Shown piece by piece: positions 54,307 through 62,658 of a stretch of 64,000 nt of DNA. Location: the NCBI RefSeq assembly GCF_900105125.1, contig NZ_LT629750.1, positions 4,739,001-4,803,000 of the forward strand. The letters are read 5' to 3'. The notes below the pieces were generated by a model that had not been told where the DNA came from, searched no databases, and worked only from the letters and a program-made list of their open reading frames with translations. The stretch's first letter is position 1, and each line of letters begins with the position of its first letter. Source of the DNA: Bradyrhizobium canariense. Lineage in GTDB: Bacteria; Pseudomonadota; Alphaproteobacteria; Rhizobiales; Xanthobacteraceae. Made by a program: the position numbers and the translations under genes.

Positions 54307-55479
54307 TCACTTCATGGTGCATTTGTCGTGGAAGCGATCCTGGTCATCCTTGACGATGGTGGCAACCGTCTTGAGCGAAAGCTGGCCGTCGGCATCCTTC
54401 ACCACATCCTGCAGATAGAAATTCTGGATCGGGATGTGGTTGTTGCCATATTCGAACGGACCGCGCAGCGACCTGAAGTCGGCCTTCTCCATCTCCGCCT
54501 TCATCGCGTCCTTCTTGGTCATGTCGCCTTTCACCGCGACCACGGCGCTGTTGATCAACTGCGCCGCGTCATAGGCTTGCGCGCCATAATAGGTCGGACG
54601 CAGGCCCGGATATTTCTTGCGGTAGTCGGCGACGAAGCGCTTGTTCTCGTCATTCGGCAAATCGTTGACCCATTCCTGCGCGCCGGGAACGCCGATCGCA
54701 TTGTCCTTCTGCAACGGCAGCGACAATTCGTCGACGGTAAAGGCGGTGTAGAGCGGGATCTGCTGCTTGATGCCGGCCTGCGCATATTGATTGAGGAACT
54801 GCACGCCGGCGGCGCCGGGATAGAACACGAAGATCGACTCCGCGTTCGACGCGCGCGCCTTGGAAAGCTCCGCCGAGAAATCGAGCTGGCTCGGCCACAC
54901 CGTGTACTCCTCGCCCAGCACCTGGCCCTTGAATGTGCTTTTCACGCCGGCCAGCATGTCCTTGCCGGCGGCATAGTTGGGGCCGATCAGGTATACCGAC
55001 TTCACGCCCTTCTGGTTCATGTAAAGGCCCATCGCCGCCGGCGTCTGGTCGTTTTGCCAGGAGGTCGAAAACACGTAAGGCGAGCACAGCTCGCCCGCGA
55101 GCTGCGAAGGTCCGGCATTGGCGCTGATCAGGAAGGTCTGCGAATCCACTGCGGTCTTCAGCGAAGCCAACAGCACGTTCGACCAGATGTAACCGGCGAT
55201 GAAATCCACCTTGTCGGACTGCACCAGTTTCTCGGTCTTCTGCTTGCCGACATCAGGCTTCTGCTGATCGTCTTCGTAGATCACCTCGACCGGCTTGCCG
55301 TCCATCTTGCGGCCGAGATGATCGAGCGCGAGCTCGAACGCGTTGCGCATGTCGTTGCCGATCACGGCGGTCGGGCCGCTGAAGGTCGAAACAAACCCGA
55401 TCTTGATGGTATCAGCCGCCTGGGCTGGATTCGCTAGCGCCAAAACCGTCGCGCCCGCCAGCCAGAAACCCGTTTTCAT
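54307..55479 (-). CDS. ABC transporter substrate-binding protein (LivK-type)
   Basis: 390 residues behind GGAGGGAG. The signal peptide (1-21, cut after PAQA) is followed by a type I periplasmic binding fold: IKIGFVSTFSGPTAVIGNDMRNAFELAL, VEVIYEDDQQKPDVGKQKTEKLVQSDKVDFIAGYIWSNV and SVYLIGPNYAAGKDMLAGVKSTF. Two Cys (GELCSPYV and the C-terminal DKCTMK) could form a disulphide. It is the first gene of the five-gene importer. The members of this family found beside box or bad genes bind benzoate and related acids; the ligand here is inferred from place. Confidence 0.88.
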   Translation of the reverse strand: MKTGFWLAGATVLALANPAQAADTIKIGFVSTFSGPTAVIGNDMRNAFELALDHLGRKMDGKPVEVIYEDDQQKPDVGKQKTEKLVQSDKVDFIAGYIWSNVLLASLKTAVDSQTFLISANAGPSQLAGELCSPYVFSTSWQNDQTPAAMGLYMNQKGVKSVYLIGPNYAAGKDMLAGVKSTFKGQVLGEEYTVWPSQLDFSAELSKARASNAESIFVFYPGAAGVQFLNQYAQAGIKQQIPLYTAFTVDELSLPLQKDNAIGVPGAQEWVNDLPNDENKRFVADYRKKYPGLRPTYYGAQAYDAAQLINSAVVAVKGDMTKKDAMKAEMEKADFRSLRGPFEYGNNHIPIQNFYLQDVVKDADGQLSLKTVATIVKDDQDRFHDKCTMK

Positions 55480-55796
55480 CGTCGCTCCCTCCTCACTGTT
55501 TACCTGTCCCGCCGGCCAAACGACTTGTCCGGTTTCCTGCCCCGTTTGAAGAGCTTACCGCGCCCGTGTTCGAGCTGTCTTTTTATGGATGACGCATTTT
55601 GTGCGCGAAATCCGGCGCTGGCGGCAAGCGTGAAACACGGCCTGCCCTTAGAACCTTCGGCTCATCCCCCCAAACAGCCATGCACCATAGTTCGCGGCAG
55701 GCGCGAATGGCAAGAATTATAGTTCTGGTTGGCGGATCAGGATTGTCGCAGCCGGGCGGTCAGCCAATGATCAGGCCCGACGGCTTTCAACACCGT
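55480..55796. other. Importer upstream region
   Basis: A 317-bp gap between the importer operon and the sigma-factor gene end, without a convincing gene. It holds GAATTATAGTTC (55714-55725), an 11-of-12 match to the palindrome between the ligase and boxR genes, and GCATTTTGTGCG (55594-55605), which shares its core with the boxC operator-like sequence. Confidence 0.55.
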
Positions 55797-56684
55797 TCAG
55801 ATGCGATATTCGGCGCTCTCGATGATGTAGGGCGCGTGGCGAAAATCCCGGATGGTCGCGACCTTGTCGGCCGACCAGTTCAGCAGCATGAAATATTTTG
55901 GTGCCGAGCCGGGCTCGTTGGGATCGAACACCAGAATGGCTGGATGGCCTTCCACCAAACCGGCGACCAGATACCAATCCGAAACTTTCGAATAATTGCC
56001 GAAATAACGGGAGACCTCGGCCTTGCCGCTCATCCGGGTCTTGTTGACAAGATCGAGCCGCACGTCGTCCGCGATCATGGCGCGGATCGCGTCGAAATCC
56101 CGCGCGTTGAAATGGGCGACATAGGCGGAAAGACGTTCACGATCGGCTTCGGATAATGTCGGATGCGGCGCGTCGTCGGGTTCCCCGGCCAGTTCGCGCA
56201 ACTGCGTTCGTCCACGATGCAGCGCCGCCTTCACCGCCGGAAGGCTGAAATCCATGACGTCGCAGACTTCGCTGAGCGAACAGCCGAGCACATCCATCAG
56301 GATCACGCTGGCGCGCTGGGCAACCGGCAGGCGCATAAAGGTACGCAGGCTGGCATTGGCGATCTGGCGGCTGGCAACGGCGTCGAACCGGTCGGCAATC
56401 ATCTCCACCTCCTCGCCCGAGCGCAGCGCCTCCTGCCGGTTTCGCCGGCGCAGGAAATCGAGTGCGGTGTTGTGCGCGATCTTGAACAGCCAGCCCTCGG
56501 GATTGCCGATCAGGCCGGCGGACGGAAGCGATTCCACCGCCTTGATCAGCGCATCCTGCAATACGTCCTCGCCGTCGATCACCGAGCCGACCATGCGCGC
56601 GCAATAGCGATGCAGTTTCGGCCGCATCGCAATCAGCAGGCTGTCGATGTTGGCGATGGCCGGCCCCTCGGGGAGCGATTTCAT
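55797..56684 (-). CDS. ECF sigma factor with SnoaL-like C-terminal domain
   Basis: 295 residues from ATG 56684 (GGAGGCGGA immediately upstream). Region 2 is LHRYCARMVGSVIDGEDVLQDALIKAVESL and LIGNPEGWLFKIAHNTALDFLRRR; region 4 is LPVAQRASVILMDVLGCSLSEVCDVMDFSLPAVKAALHRGRTQLREL. A ~110-residue SnoaL/NTF2-like domain follows (LSAYVAHFNARDFDAIRAMIADDVRLDLVN). Such fused tails usually regulate the sigma factor in place of an anti-sigma factor. The DGGGR motif of the ECF41 group is not seen, so it belongs to another tailed group. A small protein gene precedes it by 25 bp. Confidence 0.9.
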   Translation of the reverse strand: MKSLPEGPAIANIDSLLIAMRPKLHRYCARMVGSVIDGEDVLQDALIKAVESLPSAGLIGNPEGWLFKIAHNTALDFLRRRNRQEALRSGEEVEMIADRFDAVASRQIANASLRTFMRLPVAQRASVILMDVLGCSLSEVCDVMDFSLPAVKAALHRGRTQLRELAGEPDDAPHPTLSEADRERLSAYVAHFNARDFDAIRAMIADDVRLDLVNKTRMSGKAEVSRYFGNYSKVSDWYLVAGLVEGHPAILVFDPNEPGSAPKYFMLLNWSADKVATIRDFRHAPYIIESAEYRI

Positions 56685-56709
56685 TCCGCCTCCGTTGACT
56701 AAAGCCCGC

Positions 56710-57018
56710 TCAGGGTTCGCCGAGCATCCGGTAATTGCCGACGATGGTAGCACCGCGAACCAGCGGCGGCTCGGCACATCGTTCACGGATGCCGCTCTGG
56801 AACGCCTGAAAGGCGGCGAGCTTCGGCAACGCGCTGCTGCCATCATCGGCTGCGGTTTCGACGAAATGGATGAAGGTGTCGTCGTCGAGCCGCAGTGAAA
56901 GATAACGCATGCCTTCCGGCTTCGCGGCCTTCAATTCCGCAAACACGTTGGCGATCAGTTCGGCGTTCTTGTCGGCCATATCAGCGCTTGTTCTATACCT
57001 GATCAGGGTCCGTTTCAT
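56710..57018 (-). CDS. Small protein coupled to the tailed sigma factor
   Basis: 102 residues from ATG 57018 (ATG 57021 adjoins it), after GGAGG. The pattern MKRTLIRYRTSADMADKNAELIANVFAEL, YLSLRLDDDTFIHFVE and FQSGIRERCAEPPLV suggests a dimeric ferredoxin-like (ABM-type) fold. Function is unknown. It lies 25 bp before the ECF factor on the same strand, so it may be part of its sensing or target set. Confidence 0.75.
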   Translation of the reverse strand: MKRTLIRYRTSADMADKNAELIANVFAELKAAKPEGMRYLSLRLDDDTFIHFVETAADDGSSALPKLAAFQAFQSGIRERCAEPPLVRGATIVGNYRMLGEP

Positions 57019-57193
57019 CATTCCCTCCATTACGGTTCCGGGGTGCGAAATCATCGCGTCCTGCGCCAGTGACGTTCGGCGCCGGCGAAAGGATTCGGCC
57101 GCAAAGAAAATATTTTGGACCGCATCCTGCGCGGTTTCCGGTTCGTCTTATCCGTGAAGCGCCGCACACCGCGCGCGCCAGGTACAGCGGAGA

Positions 57194-59998
57194 ATGGCGA
57201 TGCAGGAATCTTGCGTGAGAGGCGAGAAGAACTGGGCGCTCGGCGTCACCGCATTGGCCTCTTTCATGATGGCGCTGGACGCGCTGGTGATGACGACGGC
57301 CTTTGCCACCATTCGCCTGGATTTCAGCGCGTCGGTCGAGACGCTGCAATGGGCGGTCAACGCCTATAATCTGAGTTTCGCGGTGTTGCTGCTGACGGGC
57401 GCCGCGCTGGGTGACCGTTTCGGCCGCCGCAGGATGTTTGCTGCCGGCATCGCCATGTTCGTGTTGGCGTCAGTGGCCTGCGCGCTATCCGGCAGCGTGG
57501 GATGGCTGATCGCGGCACGATCCGCGCAAGGCGCCGGCGCCGCCCTGGTGATGCCGCTGGCGATGGCGATCCTGAGCGCGGCCTTTGCCAAGGAGGAGCG
57601 CGCACGGGCACTCGGCATCTTCAGTGGTGTGACCGGATTTGCCCTCATTGTCGGCCCCGCGATCGGGGGCTTCATCACCGAGAGCCTGGGATGGCGATGG
57701 ATCTTCTGGATCAATCTTCCGATCGGCCTGATCGCCATCGCGCTGGTGCTGACGCGTCTTCGCGAAAGTTATGGCCCGGCGTCCGGCCTGGACCTCCCGG
57801 GGCTTGGGATTGTCGCGATTGCCGCGCTCGCGCTGGTATGGGTCCTGCTGCGCGGCCACGTTGCCGGATGGACCAGCGCCGAAGTCATCGGCGCGCTTGT
57901 TGCGGGATCGTTGTTTTCGGTGGCGTTTGTGGTTTGGGAGTTGCGGGCGCGCGCGCCGATGGTGCCGATGCGGCTATTCCGGTCGCGGGCATTTTCCGCC
58001 GGCGTTGCCGCGAGCCTTTTGTTTTATGCCGCGATGTATGGCGTGCTGTTCCTGCTGCCGCAATTCCTGCAAGCCGCGCTGGGCTTCGCGCCGCTGGGCG
58101 CCGGACTTCGGTTGCTGCCATGGACCGCGACGCTGTTCGTCACCGCGCCGGTCGCGGGCGCCGTCGTCAACAAATTCGGTGAACGGCCGCTGGTCGTGAT
58201 CGGATTGTTGATGCAGGCGATCGGACTTGGCTGGATCGCGATGATCGCGGCGCCCGACGTGGCCTATGCGGCGCTGGTAGCGCCGCTGGTTCTGGCCGGC
58301 GTCGGCGTGTCGATGGCGATGCCGGCAGCCCAGAATGCGATTCTGAGTTCGGTCACGGTGACCGAGATGGGCAAGGCCTCCGGCGTCCTCAACATGGGAC
58401 GTTTTCTCGGCGGCATGTTCGGCATCGCGTTGCTCGTCACCGTCTTCTCCGCCAGCGGGGCCACGCATTCGGCCGCGACCTTCAGCACCGGCTTTGCCGC
58501 CGCGATGAGGGCCGCGTCCGCGCTTTCGTTGTTGGGAGCCGTCGCCGGTCTATGGCTGCCGGCGCGGCATCGCGTCGCTGTTGCGTCAAAGCCGCTGAAT
58601 GCCCGACGTCAAATACGCTCGCGATGGGCTTTCGCTATCGATCGAATGGCAAACTGCTCTTGGATCGAGCGCGCGAATGGATACATAATCGAATGGACGG
58701 AGACATCCGAACCGGAGTCGCAGGCCATGACGACGACGTCGAAGCTCCATCGTGTGGTAATCGTCGGCGCCGGCTTCGGCGGACTGGAAGCGACGTTCGG
58801 CCTCGCCGGCGCGCCGGTCAGCATCACGCTGATCGACCGGCGCAACCATCATCTGTTTCAACCGCTGTTGTATCAGGTCGCGACCGCGTCGCTGGCGACG
58901 TCGGAGATCGCCTGGCCGATCCGCTATCTGCTGCGCGATCGCCCTGACGTGACGACCTTGTACGCCACCGTGACCGGCGTGGACCCTGTGGCCAAGCGCG
59001 TGCTGCTCGATGATGGCGACGCGTTGCCGTACGATACGCTCATTCTCGCCACCGGCGCGCGACACGCCTATTTCGGCCATGACGAGTGGGAGCCGTTCGC
59101 ACCCGGCCTGAAAACACTTGAAGACGCGACCACGCTGCGGCGGCGCATTCTGGTCGCATTCGAGCGGGCCGAACGCGAGACCGATCCGCAGCGCCGCGCG
59201 GCACTGCTGACATTCGTCATCATCGGCGCGGGCCCGACCGGCGTCGAGCTCGCCGGCACCATCGCCGAGCTGGCGCAGGATACGCTGCCGCCCGACTTCC
59301 GTAACATCGACACCCACAAGACGCGCGTGGTGCTGATCGAGGCCGGGCCTCGCGTGCTCGCCGGCTTTGCCGATGATCTGTCGGCCTATGCGCAGCGCGC
59401 GCTGGAAAAAATCGGAGTCGAAGTGATGCTGGGACAGGCCGTCACCGAATGCTCGGCTGAAGGCGTTGTCTATGGCGGCAACAGGCTGGACGCCAAAACC
59501 ATCATCTGGGCGGCCGGCGTGCGCGCCTCGCCCGCGGCCGAATGGCTGGGCGCGCCGGCCGATCGCGCCGGCCGCCTGCAAGTGCAGCCTGATCTCACGG
59601 TGCTAGGCCACCCCGATATCTTCGCCGTCGGCGATACCGTTGCGATCGCAGGCCCTGATGGCAATCCGGTCCCGGGCATTGCACCGGCGGCCAAACAACA
59701 AGGACGCTATGTCGCGCAAGTAATAAAAGCGCGGCTGAACGGCCAGACTTCGGCACCGTTCCGCTACAAGCATGCCGGCAGCCTTGCGCAGATCGGCAAG
59801 CGGCAGGGCGTCATCGATTTCGGACGCTTCAAGCTGCGTGGCACCCTCGCATGGTGGATATGGGGCATCGCGCACATCTATTTTTTGATCGGCCTGCGCA
59901 ACCGCTTGAGCGTGGCGATCAGCTGGCTCTGGATCCACGCACGCGATCAGCGCGCCGCGCGCCTGATCACCCAAGGCAGCAGCAAAGTGGTGCGCTGA
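57194..59998 (+). CDS. MFS transporter / type II NADH dehydrogenase in one reading frame
   Basis: One uninterrupted frame of 934 codons from ATG 57194 (ATG 57200 has better spacing from GGAG). Residues about 1-470 are a 14-helix DHA2 (EmrB/QacA) MFS pump: MMALDALVMTTAFATIRLDF, GAALGDRFGRRRMF (A motif) and FWINLPIGLIAIAL. Residues 471-511 are a linker without similarity. Residues 512-934 are an NDH-2-like flavoprotein: VVIVGAGFGGLEATFGLA (FAD), FVIIGAGPTGVELAGTIAEL (NADH), PDIFAVGDTVAI and a membrane-facing C-terminal helix. Either it is a true fusion, or the stop of a separate pump gene was lost, with the second protein still starting at 58727. NADH oxidation joined to efflux would be unusual. 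Confidence 0.85.
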   Translation: MAMQESCVRGEKNWALGVTALASFMMALDALVMTTAFATIRLDFSASVETLQWAVNAYNLSFAVLLLTGAALGDRFGRRRMFAAGIAMFVLASVACALSGSVGWLIAARSAQGAGAALVMPLAMAILSAAFAKEERARALGIFSGVTGFALIVGPAIGGFITESLGWRWIFWINLPIGLIAIALVLTRLRESYGPASGLDLPGLGIVAIAALALVWVLLRGHVAGWTSAEVIGALVAGSLFSVAFVVWELRARAPMVPMRLFRSRAFSAGVAASLLFYAAMYGVLFLLPQFLQAALGFAPLGAGLRLLPWTATLFVTAPVAGAVVNKFGERPLVVIGLLMQAIGLGWIAMIAAPDVAYAALVAPLVLAGVGVSMAMPAAQNAILSSVTVTEMGKASGVLNMGRFLGGMFGIALLVTVFSASGATHSAATFSTGFAAAMRAASALSLLGAVAGLWLPARHRVAVASKPLNARRQIRSRWAFAIDRMANCSWIERANGYIIEWTETSEPESQAMTTTSKLHRVVIVGAGFGGLEATFGLAGAPVSITLIDRRNHHLFQPLLYQVATASLATSEIAWPIRYLLRDRPDVTTLYATVTGVDPVAKRVLLDDGDALPYDTLILATGARHAYFGHDEWEPFAPGLKTLEDATTLRRRILVAFERAERETDPQRRAALLTFVIIGAGPTGVELAGTIAELAQDTLPPDFRNIDTHKTRVVLIEAGPRVLAGFADDLSAYAQRALEKIGVEVMLGQAVTECSAEGVVYGGNRLDAKTIIWAAGVRASPAAEWLGAPADRAGRLQVQPDLTVLGHPDIFAVGDTVAIAGPDGNPVPGIAPAAKQQGRYVAQVIKARLNGQTSAPFRYKHAGSLAQIGKRQGVIDFGRFKLRGTLAWWIWGIAHIYFLIGLRNRLSVAISWLWIHARDQRAARLITQGSSKVVR
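58727..59998 (+). other. NDH-2 domain with possible internal start
   Basis: ATG 58727 begins MTTTSKLHRVVIVGAGFGG, exactly where free-standing type II NADH dehydrogenases start, with GGAG about 10 bases upstream and a short AT-rich stretch (TACATAAT, 58682-58689) further up. The 423-codon product would be a normal-length NDH-2, which passes electrons from NADH to quinone at the membrane without pumping protons. This is the alternative reading of the fused frame at 57194-59998. Confidence 0.6.
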
Positions 59999-60053
59999 GA
60001 ATTGCAGCGTTCAGCCGATGCCATCCGATCGATTGCTGTTGCTTATAAAATAA

Positions 60054-60088
60054 GCAACCTGGTTGCCCGAGCATGAACCCCAGGTTGC
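60054..60088. promoter_or_regulatory. Inverted repeat upstream of the biuret operon
   Basis: GCAACCTGG (60054-60062) and CCAGGTTGC (60080-60088), a perfect 9-bp inverted repeat with a 17-bp spacer, centred about 100 bp before the sigma-54 promoter. This is the usual distance for an enhancer-binding activator. It could also be the transcript end of the preceding gene, but no T-run follows. Confidence 0.5.
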
Positions 60089-60171
60089 AATCGTTGCCGT
60101 GAGGCTCACTCAAGCCATTGAAAACGAGACCTGATTTTCAGGGCTCGGGCTGATGGCACCTATGTACACAA

Positions 60172-60187
60172 TGGCACACTGCTTGCT
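60172..60187 (+). promoter_or_regulatory. Sigma-54 promoter
   Basis: TGGCACACTGCTTGCT matches the -24/-12 consensus (TGGCAC-N5-TTGCW) at every conserved position, with GG at 60173-60174 and GC at 60185-60186. Transcription would start near 60198, just before the cysteine hydrolase gene. Sigma-54 promoters commonly serve nitrogen-scavenging genes under NtrC. Confidence 0.8.
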
Positions 60188-60226
60188 TCGATGAGGTGAA
60201 CCACCGCTCGGAGCGTGCAGTCAGTC

Positions 60227-60952
60227 ATGGCGAGCCTCAGTCAAGCCAACACAAGCCTGCTCGCCGCGGAGCCCGGTCCGATCGAATTGAACTGGAGGGC
60301 GACCGCGCTTGTCATCATCGACATGCAGCGCGACTTCATGGAGCCCGGCGGCTTCGGCGAGACGCTCGGCAACGATGTCTCGCAACTCGCCCGCGCGGTG
60401 AAGCCGATCGCGGCGGTACTGGATGCAGCGCGTGCGACTGGAATGCTCGTGGTGCACACCCGCGAAGGGCATTTGCCTGATCTGTCCGATGCACCACCGG
60501 CAAAGGTTGCGCGTGGCGCGCCGAGCCTGCGCATCGGCGATCCCGGCCCGATGGGGCGGATCCTGATCCGCGGCGAAGCCGGCCACGACATCATCCCGGC
60601 ACTTTATCCGCTCGACAGCGAGATCGTGATCGACAAGCCCGGCAAGGGCGCGTTCTACGCGACCGAACTTGGCAATCTCCTGCAGAAATACGGCATCGAA
60701 AATCTGCTGGTCTGCGGCGTCACCACCGAAGTCTGCGTCAATACCACCGTGCGCGAAGCCAACGACCGCGGCTACCGCTGCGTGGTGCTGGCCGATTGCT
60801 GCGCGTCCTATTTTCCCGAGTTTCACGAGATGGGCCTGAAGATGATCAAGGCCCAGGGCGGCATCTTCGGCTGGGTCTCCGACTCGGCCACGGTCATCGA
60901 GGCAATTTCACCGGAGATCCCAACAACATCAGCAGCAGGGGCATCGCGATGA
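60227..60952 (+). CDS. Cysteine hydrolase, biuret-hydrolase-like
   Basis: 241 residues from ATG 60227 (GTG 60215 would add four). It is an isochorismatase-fold amidohydrolase with the catalytic Asp in [15 protein letters not shown], Lys in [16 protein letters not shown] and Cys in [21 protein letters not shown]. The segments [39 protein letters not shown] and [14 protein letters not shown] closely follow what I recall of Rhizobium biuret hydrolase (BiuH). It would convert biuret to allophanate and ammonia. It overlaps the permease gene by four bases, and an allophanate hydrolase gene follows, which supports the assignment. Confidence 0.85.
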   Translation: MASLSQANTSLLAAEPGPIELNWRATALVIIDMQRDFMEPGGFGETLGNDVSQLARAVKPIAAVLDAARATGMLVVHTREGHLPDLSDAPPAKVARGAPSLRIGDPGPMGRILIRGEAGHDIIPALYPLDSEIVIDKPGKGAFYATELGNLLQKYGIENLLVCGVTTEVCVNTTVREANDRGYRCVVLADCCASYFPEFHEMGLKMIKAQGGIFGWVSDSATVIEAISPEIPTTSAAGASR

Positions 60953-62604
60953 GCACGACCACAGGGACTGCCGTAAAGCCTGGTTTCAAGCCGGTGTTAT
61001 GGACGCCTGGCGACTGGAACGCTTTTTTCGGTTTCGGCACCAACATCCTGGTCAACATGCTGGTGTTGACCGGGTTGTTGCGCTTCGTGCTGAAGATGCC
61101 CGACTCCCTGGTGTTCGGCCGCATCCTGCCCGCGCTCGGCCTGATGATGTGCCTGTCCACGTTCTATTACGCGTTCCTAGCCTATCGGCTGGCGCAAAAG
61201 ACCGGCCGCACCGATGTCTGCGCGCTGCCTTCCGGCGTCAGCGTACCGCATATGTTCATCGTCACCTTCGTGATCATGCTCCCGGTCACGCTCAAGACCG
61301 GCGATCCCATGAAGGGCTGGTCCGCCGGCCTCGTCTGGGTGTTCTTCCAGAGTTTTATTCTCATGATCGGCGGCTTCATCGCGCCGTACATTCGCAAGAT
61401 CACGCCGCGCGCTGCGCTGCTCGGCACGCTGGCCGGCGTCTCCGTGACGTTCATTTCGATGCGTCCGGCGCTCGAGATGTATATGACGCCGCAGATCGGC
61501 CTGGTCTGTTTTGCCATCATCCTGATCAACTGGTTCGGCGGCGTGAAATATCCGAAAGGAATCCCCGCGGGCCTCGTCGCGATCGCCGCCGGCATGCTGA
61601 TCGCCTGGGGCTCGAACCTGTTCGATCTCGGTCTCGGAGGATTGAGCATCAAGGGCGTGGGCGATGCGTTCGCGAGCTTCGGCTTTTCCGTGCCGCTGCC
61701 TGCCATAGGTCAGGTCTTCTCGGGCTTCGAATTCCTCGGCGTCATTCTGGTCACCGCGATCCCGTTCGGCATCTACGATCTGGTCGAGGCGATGGATAAC
61801 GTCGAGAGCGCCGAGGCCGCCGGCGACGAATACCCGACCACGCGCGTGCTGACCGCCGACGGCGTCGTCAGCCTGATCGGTTGCCTGATGGGCAATCCCT
61901 TCATCAACGCGGTTTATATCGGTCATCCCGGCTGGAAAGCGATGGGCGGACGGATCGGCTATTCGGCCGCGACCGGCATCATGGTCGTGGTGCTGGCGTG
62001 GTTCGGCATCATCTCGGTGTTGCTGGCGCTGGTGCCGGTGGTCGCGATCTCGCCGATCCTGCTCTATATCGGCATGCTGATCGGTGCGCAGGCGTTCCAG
62101 ACCACGCCGATCAAGCACGCCCCCGCCATCGTGCTGGCCTTGACGCCGCATCTCGCCGCCTGGGCGAAGCTGCAGATCGACACCACGCTGGGGTCGACGC
62201 TTGATGCAGCCGAGAAAGTCGGCGCCATGGCCCCGGACAAGATCGCCGCGGTCAAATCGGCCGCACTGGCCTCGCTTCCGCAACAGGGCGTGCTGTACCA
62301 CGGACTGGAAGTGCTGGGCGGCGGCTCGATCCTGGCCGGCCTGGTGTTGGGTGCGATCGGCGTCTTCGTCATCGAGCGTGAATTCGCCAAGGCTTCAGCG
62401 TTTGCGTTTGCCGGCGCGGTGCTGACCTATTTCGGCTTCATGCATGGCGAGGCGGTTGGTATCGGCGGCGGATTGGGCGTGACGCCCGGTGTGGCGCTGG
62501 CCTATGCTGTGATCGCCGCCGGATTTCTCGCGGTGGAGAAGTTCGGCACCAGTACCGACACCCTTTCGCATCCGGAGATGCCTCTTGCAGCCCCTGCCGA
62601 ATAA
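60949..62604 (+). CDS. NCS2-like permease
   Basis: 551 residues from ATG 60949, overlapping the preceding stop (ATGA). About 12-14 membrane helices; the region [24 protein letters not shown], then [55 protein letters not shown], resembles AzgA/xanthine-uracil permeases, with the Q/E-rich substrate region reading [12 protein letters not shown]. It is longer than most NCS2 proteins because of a soluble loop near residues 400-450. Between biuret hydrolase and allophanate hydrolase genes it probably imports biuret or a related ureide; that is inference. Confidence 0.82.
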   Translation: MSTTTGTAVKPGFKPVLWTPGDWNAFFGFGTNILVNMLVLTGLLRFVLKMPDSLVFGRILPALGLMMCLSTFYYAFLAYRLAQKTGRTDVCALPSGVSVPHMFIVTFVIMLPVTLKTGDPMKGWSAGLVWVFFQSFILMIGGFIAPYIRKITPRAALLGTLAGVSVTFISMRPALEMYMTPQIGLVCFAIILINWFGGVKYPKGIPAGLVAIAAGMLIAWGSNLFDLGLGGLSIKGVGDAFASFGFSVPLPAIGQVFSGFEFLGVILVTAIPFGIYDLVEAMDNVESAEAAGDEYPTTRVLTADGVVSLIGCLMGNPFINAVYIGHPGWKAMGGRIGYSAATGIMVVVLAWFGIISVLLALVPVVAISPILLYIGMLIGAQAFQTTPIKHAPAIVLALTPHLAAWAKLQIDTTLGSTLDAAEKVGAMAPDKIAAVKSAALASLPQQGVLYHGLEVLGGGSILAGLVLGAIGVFVIEREFAKASAFAFAGAVLTYFGFMHGEAVGIGGGLGVTPGVALAYAVIAAGFLAVEKFGTSTDTLSHPEMPLAAPAE

Positions 62605-62658
62605 TCTGCGAATACCCGACGAAACACAGCCGCGCCCGATCCGGTTCAGGGCGGCCTC

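Noticed and set aside
54289-55437. 382-codon plus-strand frame over the importer binding-protein gene
   Set aside because: Shadow of the minus-strand gene, which has a signal peptide and full family motifs.
55594-55605. GCATTTTGTGCG as a third BoxR operator before the importer
   Set aside because: It shares the ATTTTGT core with the boxC site, but neither TGCA half-site is intact, so it was left out of the operator list.
61177-62301. 374-codon frame antisense to the NCS2-like permease
   Set aside because: Composition (His, Asp, Arg, Gln rich) is that of GC-rich antisense shadow; no ribosome site or known domain, while the plus-strand frame is a clear membrane protein.
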